A DNA stretch of 64,000 bases from JAAFIP01 sp043766985. GTDB lineage: Bacteria; Pseudomonadota; Gammaproteobacteria; Burkholderiales; Burkholderiaceae_C. The notes beneath the pieces are model-generated. The model had not been told where the DNA came from, searched no databases, and saw only the letters and a program-made list of their open reading frames with translations. Shown piece after piece: positions 1 to 8,502 of the stretch; the stretch's first letter is position 1; every line of letters starts with the position of its first letter. The stretch is from positions 1 through 64,000 of the forward strand of contig JAYUHM010000234.1 in assembly GCA_043766985.1 (NCBI GenBank), read 5' to 3'. The translations under genes and the position numbers were made by a program.

Positions 1-974
1 TACGGATTAATAGCGCGAATAAGCTTCCAATAATTGTCTGCTTTAGTGGACGGGACGGTTTCAGAAGTACAACGTACACATTTAGCGTGCCACTTGAAGT
101 GCTCACAGCATCTAACACGGTTGGATGGACACTCCGTACTGTTACGCATGAGTTATCACATATTTTTTTGGATCGTATATTAACTGCGATTCTTCCAAAT
201 TTAAATAGTGAAAAGGGACTGAAAGAACTATTTAAACTAATGGATGATAAAGCCTTACCTGCTTCATTATTTCAGCAACTTCAAGCCTATCTTTGCTATG
301 CATTATGTCTTGTTGTCGCGAAACCAGACGCAAAGGTAATAAATATTAGAGATGCTAATCATTTAGATCAACTAATTCAAGAAAGCTACCAAGAGGCATC
401 TGAAGTTTTAACGCATATATTTGATTTCTTGTACTTTTATCAACGCGATCCTAAAATTTATATTTCAGCAATATGGGGTAGTTGGGATGTGATACCGAAT
501 ATCCAAGATCGTATCGATGACTACTTAATGCGAACTTTATGTGCTTTGCTCGTCCGACATTTAAATGTTGTAGATCCTTTGGGTACTGCTATAGAAGAAG
601 TATTAGTGCATCTCAGAGACTTACGAACTCATTTTCCCAATGGGGTATATGTTGGTGAGGCTATTGCTCGATTAGAAAACCGTAAAGATGAATTTCGTAT
701 GAAGTTGCATCATTATCAGCATCTATCTAAGTTGAGTTATGCATTTTTATATTCACCATCTATAGCTGCTTTATTAAACAGAGTTGAGCCAGAATCTCGA
801 TCGACTAAATCTATAAAATCTAAATTATTTGAAAAAAATAGACGGATTAATAACCCATTGGCATTTATTTACGATTACGCAGGTAGCTCAACATTTACAA
901 ATGCACCAGATCCAAAAAAGTCTGTTTGGATAATGGCTCAATTGGCTTTTTCTTTGTCTCAAAATGATAGATGA
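1..974 (+). CDS. Partial HExxH-motif protein of unknown family (5' end outside window)
   Basis: The frame is open from the left edge (first full codon at position 3) to a TGA at 972-974, giving 323 visible residues; the true start lies outside. A GTG at 87 is available but the frame runs through it without a stop. The visible part holds an HELSH sequence (147-161), which fits the HExxH zinc-binding signature of metallopeptidases, in a TVTHELSHIF context near the start of the visible part. The rest is predicted helical and charged, with no motif I recognise. The DNA is markedly AT-rich. The gene overlaps the next by 11 bp, so the three genes 1-2509 form one operon ending in a SIR2-like gene. 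Seen: motif, overlap, composition. Inferred: a possible peptidase component of a defence operon. An isolated HExxH match can occur by chance. Confidence 0.6.
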   Translation, partial: RINSANKLPIIVCFSGRDGFRSTTYTFSVPLEVLTASNTVGWTLRTVTHELSHIFLDRILTAILPNLNSEKGLKELFKLMDDKALPASLFQQLQAYLCYALCLVVAKPDAKVINIRDANHLDQLIQESYQEASEVLTHIFDFLYFYQRDPKIYISAIWGSWDVIPNIQDRIDDYLMRTLCALLVRHLNVVDPLGTAIEEVLVHLRDLRTHFPNGVYVGEAIARLENRKDEFRMKLHHYQHLSKLSYAFLYSPSIAALLNRVEPESRSTKSIKSKLFEKNRRINNPLAFIYDYAGSSTFTNAPDPKKSVWIMAQLAFSLSQNDR

Positions 975-1632
975 CTTAGAAAATTTAGTAGGATTCCTTT
1001 ATCGACTTAGCGATAAGGAGAGTGCACGAGAAGTTTTTTCTCTCAACAAAAATGTTGACAATTGGGTGTCAATTGTTGAGGGCGATTGGTATTCTTTTGT
1101 TTGGCATGCATCCCATGAAAGTATCAAATTTGTCCTGCGAGATGGTAAAGATCGATTTATGTTGCTTTCCCAAGATCAAGCCCACGTCCAGTCTTTTTTG
1201 TCAATCTGTGGAATTGAAAATAGACTAGAACGCCCTCGCATTTCCATATCAAATTTTGTCAATGACCTTATAGCACCAGTTAATGATAGCCATGACGCGA
1301 AGTCAGGGCGTCAGTATAGAATTAGTACGATATTTGCCGCTGTTGATGGATATGGGCGATCGTTGAAAACGATGGCGCTCTGGGGCGATGATCTTATAAA
1401 TGCTGAATTATTTATATCGTTAATTAAAAAAATTAATCCATATCGAATTACCGTGAGAGAACTTTTGCGGGATGTCGATATTGCTAGCTTAGGTTCAAAT
1501 GGAGAAGTAAACTTTTACTTTAGAGGCCAATCGCAGCTACAAAAAATAGATAACTTTTTTAGATTTTTAAAAAAACGAGGCTATATCCATTGGACAGTTC
1601 ATAGCGAAGGGGATGAAAATGGTGGCAATTAG
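964..1632 (+). CDS. Unknown 222-residue protein in SIR2 operon
   Basis: ATG at 964 lies inside the end of the upstream gene (11 bp overlap), and the stop overlaps the next gene by 20 bp, so translation is probably coupled along the operon. The protein is soluble, with no signal peptide or membrane segment, mixed alpha/beta in appearance and AT-rich in coding. I recognise no family. A central stretch (about residues 115-140) has alternating hydrophobic residues followed by a WGDD sequence, and the C-terminus is rich in aromatic and basic residues. Its place between an HExxH protein and a SIR2-like protein suggests a sensor or adaptor in the same system, but this is inference from position only. 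Confidence 0.7.
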   Translation: MIDDLENLVGFLYRLSDKESAREVFSLNKNVDNWVSIVEGDWYSFVWHASHESIKFVLRDGKDRFMLLSQDQAHVQSFLSICGIENRLERPRISISNFVNDLIAPVNDSHDAKSGRQYRISTIFAAVDGYGRSLKTMALWGDDLINAELFISLIKKINPYRITVRELLRDVDIASLGSNGEVNFYFRGQSQLQKIDNFFRFLKKRGYIHWTVHSEGDENGGN

Positions 1633-2509
1633 CGTAGCGCACACGCCAGATGTTTGGAGAGATGGCAATTGGGTTAAAAATACCTTGGCCATGCAATTGC
1701 AGAAAGGCCGACTGTCACTAGTTTTAGGTGCCGGTGTATCTGCTGGTTTAGGACTTCCTAGTTGGGTTGAGTTAGTAACTCAAATGTATGCCAAGCATAC
1801 TAAAGTCCCTGATACTAGGCATTCTATTGAACAGCAAGCAGAAGAGTTGCTAATGACTCAATATGCCAATAATAGAAAGAAATTTGCGGAATCTATTAGA
1901 GAGATTTTGTATGCGAAGCTCTATGTAGATCCTGGCGTAACAGAGTCGCAACTCTTGTCTGCGTTAGGTGCATTGGTTATGGCTTCCTCGCGCGGCAAGG
2001 TTTCAAACGTCGTAACGTTTAACTTTGATGATTTGTTGGAGGGATATTTAGAATCACGCGGGTTTGCAGTGCGGTCGATAAACATGCTTCCATGCTGGAA
2101 TGACTATGGCGACGTTACTGTTTTGCATCCTCATGGCTTGTTGCCTGTTGATAAGTCAAAGGCGGTTGATCGTGGGGTTATTTTCACCACCGAAGACTTT
2201 GCAAATATTATTGGCAAAGAGGCCGATCTTTGGCGGCAAAAAGTCACTGATATTTTTCGATCAAACACATGCATATTTTTAGGACTTTCTGGAAAAGATC
2301 AGAATTTAACTAATATGCTTCAAGTGGCGAAAAGTGAGCATTGTAGTAATGGCGATGCATTTTGGGGTGTGAGATTATCAAATGCTAATGATCCCATGAA
2401 AAATTTTTGGGAGACCCGTGGTGTTTGCAATTTTGAGCTGCCTAGCTATGACAGTATCCCAGCTTGGCTGTTAGATATTTGCAAACTTGCGGCTCAAATG
2501 CGGAAGTAA
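1613..2509 (+). CDS. SIR2-like NAD-binding domain protein (putative defence effector)
   Basis: This 298-residue protein is almost entirely a SIR2-like domain. It shows the GAGVS nucleotide-binding loop at residues 39-43, a TFNFDD motif at 135-140 (the Asn at 137 matches the catalytic TxN of SIR2 proteins), an HPHG motif at 172-175 and a FLGLSGKDQNL block at 222-232, typical of bacterial SIR2-like proteins. Family knowledge: many such proteins in anti-phage systems degrade NAD+ and stop growth of infected cells; this is not shown here. The start at 1613 follows a good GAAGGGG ribosome site; an in-frame ATG at 1619 is the alternative. It overlaps the preceding gene by 20 bp. No HerA, Argonaute or STAND partner is visible, so known SIR2 systems do not match obviously. 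Confidence 0.85.
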   Translation: MKMVAISVAHTPDVWRDGNWVKNTLAMQLQKGRLSLVLGAGVSAGLGLPSWVELVTQMYAKHTKVPDTRHSIEQQAEELLMTQYANNRKKFAESIREILYAKLYVDPGVTESQLLSALGALVMASSRGKVSNVVTFNFDDLLEGYLESRGFAVRSINMLPCWNDYGDVTVLHPHGLLPVDKSKAVDRGVIFTTEDFANIIGKEADLWRQKVTDIFRSNTCIFLGLSGKDQNLTNMLQVAKSEHCSNGDAFWGVRLSNANDPMKNFWETRGVCNFELPSYDSIPAWLLDICKLAAQMRK

Positions 2510-2588
2510 AATTGCGTCGTTGGCAATAGATTTAATCGTTTTAATGATTCAATTAAAAAGAATATCTGAGTAGTTGTAGACTTTGTCC

Positions 2589-3908
2589 ATGGACATTTCT
2601 GCTTCTCTCATCTTGGGCATACTCAACACGCTGCTGCTGGTGTGGCTTTTAATTGGTCATTTCCTGCTCAAGAGCAATAAAAACACGCGGGAGCAGCTAC
2701 TTAAAGAAGAGCAAAACTCACGCCATACAGACATCAAAACCACGCTGCAGACCACCAACGAGCGGTTGGAGCGGGAGCTGCGGCGGGAGATTACGGAGTC
2801 GGCGCGGGGGGACAGGACGGAGCAGGCGCAGTCGTTGACTGCCATTCAAACGCATTTGACGCAGAGCCTGGCGGGCTTTCAGGGCAACTTGACGCAGCAG
2901 CTGCAGCAGATAACGGACGGCAATGCGCTGCGCATGCGCGAGGTGCGGGACACGCTGGATGTGCAACTGGCGCAGCTGCAAAAGACGAATGCCGCCAAGC
3001 TGGACGAGATGCGCCAGACGGTGGATGAAAAGCTGCAGTCCACCCTGCAAACCCGCTTGGGCGAGAGTTTTAAGCAGGTGGCTGACAGGCTGGAGCAAGT
3101 GCACAAGGGCCTGGGCGAGATGCAGACGCTGGCGCAGGGGGTGGGCGACTTGAAGCACCTGCTGACCAATGTGAAAACGCGCGGTATTTTTGGCGAGGCG
3201 CAGCTGGGCGCGCTGCTGGAGCAGATATTCTCTAGCGAGCAATACAGCGCGCAAATAGCCACCATTCCCGGCAGCAAAAACGTGGTGGACTACGCCGTGC
3301 GCCTGCCCGGCAAGAGCGATGACGGCGTGCCGCTGTGGCTGCCGATTGACGCGAAATTTCCTAACGAAGACTACGAGCGCCTGCTGGACGCGCAGGAGCG
3401 CGCCGACGTGCTGGGCGTAGAGGTGGCGGCCAAGGCGCTGGAGCAGCGCATTCGACTGGAAGCCAAGTCGATGGCCGAAAAGTATGTGCAGCCGCCGTAC
3501 ACCACCGACTTTGCGATTTTGTTTCTGCCTTCGGAGGGTCTGTACGCGGAGGTGCTGCGCCGCCCCGGTCTGATGGATGCGCTGCAACGCGACTACCGCG
3601 TGACGCTGGCCGGGCCTACCACGCTGCTGGCCATGCTCAACTCGCTGCAAATGGGCTTTAGAACGCTGGCGCTAGAGCAGCGTAGCAGCGAGGTATGGCA
3701 AGTACTGGGTGCGGTAAAAACCGAGTTTGGCAAGTTTGGTGACGTGCTCACCCGCATCCGCGCGCAAACGCAAACCGTGCTGACAACGCTGGACCAAGCG
3801 CAAACACGTACCAATGTGATGAACCGCGCGCTGAAAAAAGTAGAGGCGCTGCCAGAGACGGAAACCCAGGCCCTGCTGCCCTTGGACAAAGAGCCCGACG
3901 AAGGCTAG
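2589..3908 (+). CDS. rmuC: RmuC family DNA recombination protein
   Basis: The product has an N-terminal membrane segment (about residues 7-26), a long coiled coil rich in Gln, Glu and Arg (about 35-170), and then the conserved RmuC nuclease-like domain, with sequences such as KTRGIFGEAQLG and the block PIDAKFPNEDYERL. RmuC proteins limit inversions at repeats and are thought to act on DNA structures during recombination or repair. The start used is ATG 2589; a TTG two codons upstream (2583) is also possible. The gene begins 79 bases after the AT-rich SIR2 operon and marks the return to normal base composition, so the island boundary lies near 2510-2580. It ends 5 bases before the MFS gene, so the two are probably co-transcribed. 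Confidence 0.93.
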   Translation: MDISASLILGILNTLLLVWLLIGHFLLKSNKNTREQLLKEEQNSRHTDIKTTLQTTNERLERELRREITESARGDRTEQAQSLTAIQTHLTQSLAGFQGNLTQQLQQITDGNALRMREVRDTLDVQLAQLQKTNAAKLDEMRQTVDEKLQSTLQTRLGESFKQVADRLEQVHKGLGEMQTLAQGVGDLKHLLTNVKTRGIFGEAQLGALLEQIFSSEQYSAQIATIPGSKNVVDYAVRLPGKSDDGVPLWLPIDAKFPNEDYERLLDAQERADVLGVEVAAKALEQRIRLEAKSMAEKYVQPPYTTDFAILFLPSEGLYAEVLRRPGLMDALQRDYRVTLAGPTTLLAMLNSLQMGFRTLALEQRSSEVWQVLGAVKTEFGKFGDVLTRIRAQTQTVLTTLDQAQTRTNVMNRALKKVEALPETETQALLPLDKEPDEG

Positions 3909-3913
3909 GGCGC

Positions 3914-5062
3914 TTGAACAACTCCCTGTCCCGCCACCTGCTGCGCCTGATCATCGGGCACGTGTGCTTGCATGGCGCGATGGCGGGTATGCGCATGGCG
4001 GCGCCGCTCTGGGCGCTTAAAGAGGGTTTTAGCGCGGCCGCAGTAGGCGTGCTGTTGGCATTGTTCGCGTTGATGCAGGTGTTTTTGGCATTACCGGCTG
4101 GACGTTATGCCGACGCGAATGGCCTTAAAAAACCGGTAGGTTTTGCCATTGTCATGGCCAGCTCGGGTGCCCTGTTGGCCACGGTTTTCCCGCACTTCGC
4201 AACCCTGTGCATTGCGGCATTATGCGTAGGTGGGGCCACAGGCATTGCCTCTATCGCGCTGCAGCGCCACGTGGGTCGCGCAGCCGAGAACCCATTGCAA
4301 CTCAAACAGGTGTTCAGCTGGCTGTCCATAGGCCCCGCCGCATCCAATTTTTTGGGGCCTTTTTCAGCCGGTTTGTTAATTGACTTTGCAGGCTTTCGCG
4401 CCGCATTTTTCATGATGGCGCTACTGCCCTTGGTCACCTGGTTTTGGATTCGCAAAACCACAGAGCTGCCGCCCGTTGAGGTAAAAAAAGAAGCCCGAAA
4501 AGAATTCTGGGACTTATTGCGTGAGCCGCTCATGCGCCGCCTGATGCTGGTCAACTGGCTGCTGTCGTCTTGCTGGGATGTGCACACCTTTGTGGTGCCC
4601 ATTTTGGGCCACGAGCGCGGCTATAGCGCCAGCGTGATTGGCACCATTTTGGGTGCCTTTGCCATCGCCGCCGCTGCCGTGCGCCTGCTATTGCCAATTT
4701 TGGCGCACAGCCTGCGCGAATGGGCCGTCATTACAGTTGCCATGGTGCTTACCGCTCTGTTGTTTGCCGTATACCCGTTGATGCCCACCGCATTGTCGAT
4801 GGGTGTGTGTTCGGTGTTTTTAGGCTTTACGCTGGGCTGCGTGCAACCCATGATCATGAGCACCTTGCACCAAATCACCCCCGAAGACCGCCACGGCGAA
4901 GCGCTAGGCCTGCGTTTGATGGCCATTAACGGCTCTAGCGTGCTGATGCCCATGCTGTTTGGCTTGGCTGGCGCCGTGGTGGGCGTAGCAGGGCTGTTTT
5001 GGGTCACCGGCGCTTGCGTAGGGGCCGGGTCTTGGGTAGCAGCCAAGCTCAAGCTGGGCTAG
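3914..5062 (+). CDS. MFS transporter
   Basis: A 382-residue protein with about twelve hydrophobic segments and a loop around residues 70-80 (AGRYADANGLKKP) that resembles the MFS loop 2-3 signature. A second basic/acidic loop (residues 185-205, EVKKEARKEFW) separates the two halves, as in the major facilitator superfamily. Substrate unknown; export of small molecules is common in such short MFS proteins, but this is a guess. The start is a TTG at 3914, five bases after rmuC, so it relies on read-through from rmuC. No regulatory site was seen between the two genes. Confidence 0.85.
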   Translation: MNNSLSRHLLRLIIGHVCLHGAMAGMRMAAPLWALKEGFSAAAVGVLLALFALMQVFLALPAGRYADANGLKKPVGFAIVMASSGALLATVFPHFATLCIAALCVGGATGIASIALQRHVGRAAENPLQLKQVFSWLSIGPAASNFLGPFSAGLLIDFAGFRAAFFMMALLPLVTWFWIRKTTELPPVEVKKEARKEFWDLLREPLMRRLMLVNWLLSSCWDVHTFVVPILGHERGYSASVIGTILGAFAIAAAAVRLLLPILAHSLREWAVITVAMVLTALLFAVYPLMPTALSMGVCSVFLGFTLGCVQPMIMSTLHQITPEDRHGEALGLRLMAINGSSVLMPMLFGLAGAVVGVAGLFWVTGACVGAGSWVAAKLKLG

Positions 5063-5193
5063 ATTGTTTTTAGTTTGAGTGGCCGTGTTGCTTCTAGCGA
5101 ATCGAAGCCGCACTGGTTGGGGTCAGCGCTTTGTAGATCGCATCGAGGCAATCGATAAAATTGTCTGTTGCGCTCCCTCGGGATTTCCCTTGG

Positions 5194-5221
5194 TTGACAA
5201 GTATTACTCGCGCCTTATAAT
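5194..5221 (+). promoter_or_regulatory. Sigma-70 promoter of the glucan ABC operon
   Basis: Perfect consensus boxes: TTGACA at 5194-5199 and TATAAT at 5216-5221, separated by 16 bp. A LacI-type operator begins 5 bases after the -10 box, so transcription should start inside or beside the operator. The promoter faces the substrate-binding-protein gene at 5316. Confidence 0.85.
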
Positions 5222-5225
5222 TCAA

Positions 5226-5239
5226 TGAAAGCGCTTTCA
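5226..5239. promoter_or_regulatory. LacI-family operator 1 (TGAAAGCGCTTTCA)
   Basis: A perfect 14-bp palindrome TGAAAGCGCTTTCA with the central CG typical of LacI-family operators. It sits just after the -10 box of the ABC operon promoter, where a bound repressor would block initiation. The same sequence recurs at 15629, 15762 and 19119 and nearly so at 19132, always upstream of glucan genes. The LacI-type gene at 21972 is the likely binder. Confidence 0.85.
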
Positions 5240-5315
5240 AGAACCAATATGCCGATATACCAGCTCTATTTAGAGACGATGACGAACTCATTCGGTGATT
5301 TAACTGGAGAAATCG

Positions 5316-6587
5316 GTGCGATTTAAAAATCAGGCGATTTGCAAATGGCTTTCATTTGTCGCTCTGAGCTTGGTATCTGCGCTGACTATCAGCGCTCATG
5401 CGCAGCAGACACTTATCGTTGCCGCATTTCCAGCAGTAGATGAGATCGTTCGCTCGGCCATTCCACTATGGAAGCAATTGCACCCTGGCGTCGATATCAA
5501 GGTCGTCAGTCGACAGTTCAACGACCACCATACAGCCATGACGACGGCATTATCGACATCTTTCTACCTGCCTGACGTCATGGCACTTGAAGTAGGCTAC
5601 GTAGGCAGGTTTGCCCAAGGCGGTGGGCTGGAAGATTTGGCGCGTGAGCCTTACAACATTAAACGATTTCAGAGTCGTTATGTGCCTTACGCATTTCAAC
5701 AGGCAACTAATCGGAAGGGCGCTGTCGTAGCCGCGCCCGCGGACATTGGTCCAGGTACGCTGCTATACCGGATTGACATACTGAACAAGGCAGGCGTCAG
5801 CCCAGCCGAGCTAACACTATCATGGGACAGTTACGTCGAAACCGGCGCCAAGATCAAGCTGGCCACTGGCGCCTATTTAATGGCGCATGCGCGCGACATG
5901 AAGGACATCGTTATCCGCGCTGGTATCCAGCCCGGCGAGGGACTTTATTTCGACGGCCAATCCAAAGTGCTGGTCACATCGCCACGCTTCGTGCGTGCAT
6001 TTGAACTGGCGCGCCGGGTACGACAGCAAAAACTGGATGCCAAAGTCGGTGCTTGGTCAAACGAGTGGTCCGAGGGTTTCAAGCGGGGCACGATTGCCAC
6101 GCAAATGACAGGGGCTTGGCTCGCCGGCCATTTGAACAACTGGCTTGCACCTGCCACAAAGGGCTTGTGGCGTGCCACGCAACTCCCTGAAGGTGCTTTT
6201 GCAGCCTATGGAGGGACGTTTTTCGCCATCCCCCGTAGCGCGCCTTCAGCGCACAGGACGCTAGCTTGGGAGTTTATTCAGATGATGACGCTTAACCGCG
6301 AAGTTCAGCTTAGCGCTTTCAAGTCGCAGGATGCTTTCCCTGCACTGCTCGAAACATACGATGACAGTTTTTTTGAACAACCCATTGATTTTTTGGGTGG
6401 CCAAAAGGCGCGGACTGGTTGGCGTAAGGCAGTCAGCGGCATCTCAGCTGTGAGCGTGCACAAGCAGGATGCGTTTGCTGACGAGGTGATCAACACCGAG
6501 CTGGATAAAGTACTCGACCGTGGCAAGGACATTCCTACCGCATTAGCCGACGCGCAGCGCTTACTAGAGCAGCGCGCGCACCGCTAG
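5316..6587 (+). CDS. ABC sugar transporter substrate-binding protein
   Basis: A 423-residue periplasmic binding protein of the extracellular solute-binding family 1 type. It starts with a basic N-terminus and a hydrophobic signal ending near ISAHAQQ (about residues 24-31). The GTG start at 5316 is supported by a CTGGAG ribosome site 7 bases upstream. It leads a run of transporter and glycosidase genes (two permeases, GH1, ATPase), so its ligand is probably a beta-gluco-oligosaccharide released from beta-1,3-glucan. Regulation: promoter 5194-5221 with operator 5226-5239. Substrate identity is inferred from neighbours. Confidence 0.9.
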   Translation: MRFKNQAICKWLSFVALSLVSALTISAHAQQTLIVAAFPAVDEIVRSAIPLWKQLHPGVDIKVVSRQFNDHHTAMTTALSTSFYLPDVMALEVGYVGRFAQGGGLEDLAREPYNIKRFQSRYVPYAFQQATNRKGAVVAAPADIGPGTLLYRIDILNKAGVSPAELTLSWDSYVETGAKIKLATGAYLMAHARDMKDIVIRAGIQPGEGLYFDGQSKVLVTSPRFVRAFELARRVRQQKLDAKVGAWSNEWSEGFKRGTIATQMTGAWLAGHLNNWLAPATKGLWRATQLPEGAFAAYGGTFFAIPRSAPSAHRTLAWEFIQMMTLNREVQLSAFKSQDAFPALLETYDDSFFEQPIDFLGGQKARTGWRKAVSGISAVSVHKQDAFADEVINTELDKVLDRGKDIPTALADAQRLLEQRAHR

Positions 6588-6638
6588 CGCATAGTACCAA
6601 CGTCTATTCTGCTAAAAGCGTTACCGCACAACAATGCC

Positions 6639-7574
6639 ATGAAGCTACCTTCTGTATTTCGTTTATCTCCCCGGTGGGCGCCTTACGTTTTTCTTTCTCC
6701 TTTTTTAGTCCTGTTTGCAGTGTTTGGCGTATTCCCGCTGTTGTTTTCGCTGTATCTGGCCTTCCAGTCGTGGGAACCGACAAGCGGGCTTGGTGAGATG
6801 AGTTTTGTCGGACTGGATAATTACGCTTTCGCATTGAAAGACGAATGGTTTTGGAAGTCGCTTGGAAATACCGGTTGGCTTGCCCTGACTTCTGGCTTGC
6901 CTCAGCACTTGGTCGCCATTCCGTTGGCATGCTTCATTCATGTGTCGTTCAAACGGTTGCGTAATGGTGTAGTTGGGATTTACTTTATGCCGTACATAAC
7001 CTCAACTGTTGCAATTTCAATTCTTTTTAGCTCGCTGTTTTCTACTGACTTTGGATTGATCAATGCAGGTATAAATGCATTGGCTCAGCTCCCTGGCATA
7101 GGTTGGATTTTTCCGCACGGTCCTGTGGACTGGCTCAACGAGCCTGGCAATATCAAACCGGCTATATCGATAATAGTATTTTGGCGCTATGTTGGATTTA
7201 ACGTTGTGCTGTATTTGGCTGCCTTGCAGACCATACCAAACGACATCTATGAGGCCGCCACCATGGATGGGGCTGGCCAGTTTCAGCAGTTTTGGTACAT
7301 CACGCTACCAAGTCTAAAACCAATGATTTTCTTTGGCGTGACTCTTAGTGTGATCGGAGGATTGCAGTTATTCGAAGAGCCATTCATCTTGACAGGTGGG
7401 CGCGGGGGCACCGATCAAGCTGGAATGACAACGGCCATTTATCTTTACCGAACGGCTTTCGACTTCAATGATTTTGGCGCGGCCAGCGCCATGTCCTGGT
7501 TACTATTCATCGTAGTGGCGTTGTTGACTTGGTTGACAAATTTAGCGTTTGCGCCGCGTGGTTCGTCGACCTGA
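6639..7574 (+). CDS. ABC sugar transporter permease (MalF/UgpA-like)
   Basis: A 311-residue membrane protein with about six hydrophobic segments. Near residues 205-225 it has the EAATMDGAGQFQQFWYITLP sequence, the EAA loop that contacts the ATPase in type I ABC importers. It is the first of two permease genes; the second follows at 7592. Both sit in the operon with the binding protein (5316), the beta-glucosidase (8503) and the ATPase (9914). The ribosome site in front of ATG 6639 is weak, and an overlapping ATG at 6633 is not in frame. Confidence 0.92.
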   Translation: MKLPSVFRLSPRWAPYVFLSPFLVLFAVFGVFPLLFSLYLAFQSWEPTSGLGEMSFVGLDNYAFALKDEWFWKSLGNTGWLALTSGLPQHLVAIPLACFIHVSFKRLRNGVVGIYFMPYITSTVAISILFSSLFSTDFGLINAGINALAQLPGIGWIFPHGPVDWLNEPGNIKPAISIIVFWRYVGFNVVLYLAALQTIPNDIYEAATMDGAGQFQQFWYITLPSLKPMIFFGVTLSVIGGLQLFEEPFILTGGRGGTDQAGMTTAIYLYRTAFDFNDFGAASAMSWLLFIVVALLTWLTNLAFAPRGSST

Positions 7575-7591
7575 ATCGAAGAGTTTTGACC

Positions 7592-8422
7592 ATGACACTA
7601 CCTACTAATCGCTTAGCTCCTTGGGCGGCTTACTGTGTTGTAGGCGTTGGCGCGCTCATCATGTTGTTACCGTTCTATTTCATGTTTGTGTTTGCCACGC
7701 ATTCGCGCACTGAGATATTCAGTCTGCCGCCGCCACTCTTTTTTGGCGACAACCTCGCGGAGAACTTGAAGATACTGACTGATCGGATGCCGTTCTGGCG
7801 CAACCTAGGCTGGAGCCTGTATGTTGCTATCGCTTCTACCGCATTGACATTGTTGTTTTGTTCCTTGGGCGGTTACGCCTTCGCGCTATTTGAGTTTCGG
7901 CACAAAAACGCGCTTTTTGGGCTGGTAATGGGAACCATGCTTTTACCCTCTTTTATGAACATGATCCCGACATTCATGATCATGGATTTACTGGGCTGGA
8001 TCGATCAGCCACGCGCACTTTACATACCGGGTGCGGCAAGCGCATTTGGCATTTTTTTAATGCGGCAGTTCATCAGCTCATCCATCCCCAAGGATTTGAT
8101 TGAAGCGGCGCGGATGGACGGTTGTGGCGAGCTGGGAATCTTCTGGAGAATCGTACTTCCCTTGTTGAAGCCTGCGCTGGGCACCCTCGGATTGATCACA
8201 TTCATCGCCTCGTGGAACAACTTTATTGGCCCTTTGGTTGTGATGCGTTCGCCTGAAATGTATACGCTACCACTTGCACTGCGCAGCCTGCAAAGTCCTG
8301 TGAATACCGAGTGGGGCGCGCTTATGACGGGCTCAGCCATCGCAACACTGCCTTTGATAGTGCTTTTCATTCTTTCGTCGCGCCAGTTGATTTCTGGTTT
8401 AACGACCGGAGCAGTGAAGTAA
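7592..8422 (+). CDS. ABC sugar transporter permease (MalG/UgpE-like)
   Basis: A 276-residue inner-membrane protein with six hydrophobic segments and the C-terminal EAA loop EAARMDGCGELGIFWRIVLP at about residues 170-190. It pairs with the upstream permease to form the channel of a carbohydrate importer. An ATG at 7592 after GAAGAG was chosen; a longer frame reaching back to 7529 overlaps the previous gene and lacks a ribosome site. It lies 17 bases after the first permease and about 80 before the GH1 gene. Confidence 0.92.
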   Translation: MTLPTNRLAPWAAYCVVGVGALIMLLPFYFMFVFATHSRTEIFSLPPPLFFGDNLAENLKILTDRMPFWRNLGWSLYVAIASTALTLLFCSLGGYAFALFEFRHKNALFGLVMGTMLLPSFMNMIPTFMIMDLLGWIDQPRALYIPGAASAFGIFLMRQFISSSIPKDLIEAARMDGCGELGIFWRIVLPLLKPALGTLGLITFIASWNNFIGPLVVMRSPEMYTLPLALRSLQSPVNTEWGALMTGSAIATLPLIVLFILSSRQLISGLTTGAVK

Positions 8423-8502
8423 ATTTCCCATTCCCTTCTTTGACGCGCCTTGGCTGGTAGCGGTGCCATCGAATGCTGTAATTACTTAAAACACCAACCC
8501 TT

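Noticed and set aside
2718..3650. 310-codon minus-strand frame opposite rmuC
   Set aside because: Arg/Leu/Gln-rich shadow of the rmuC coiled coil; no signal or motif.
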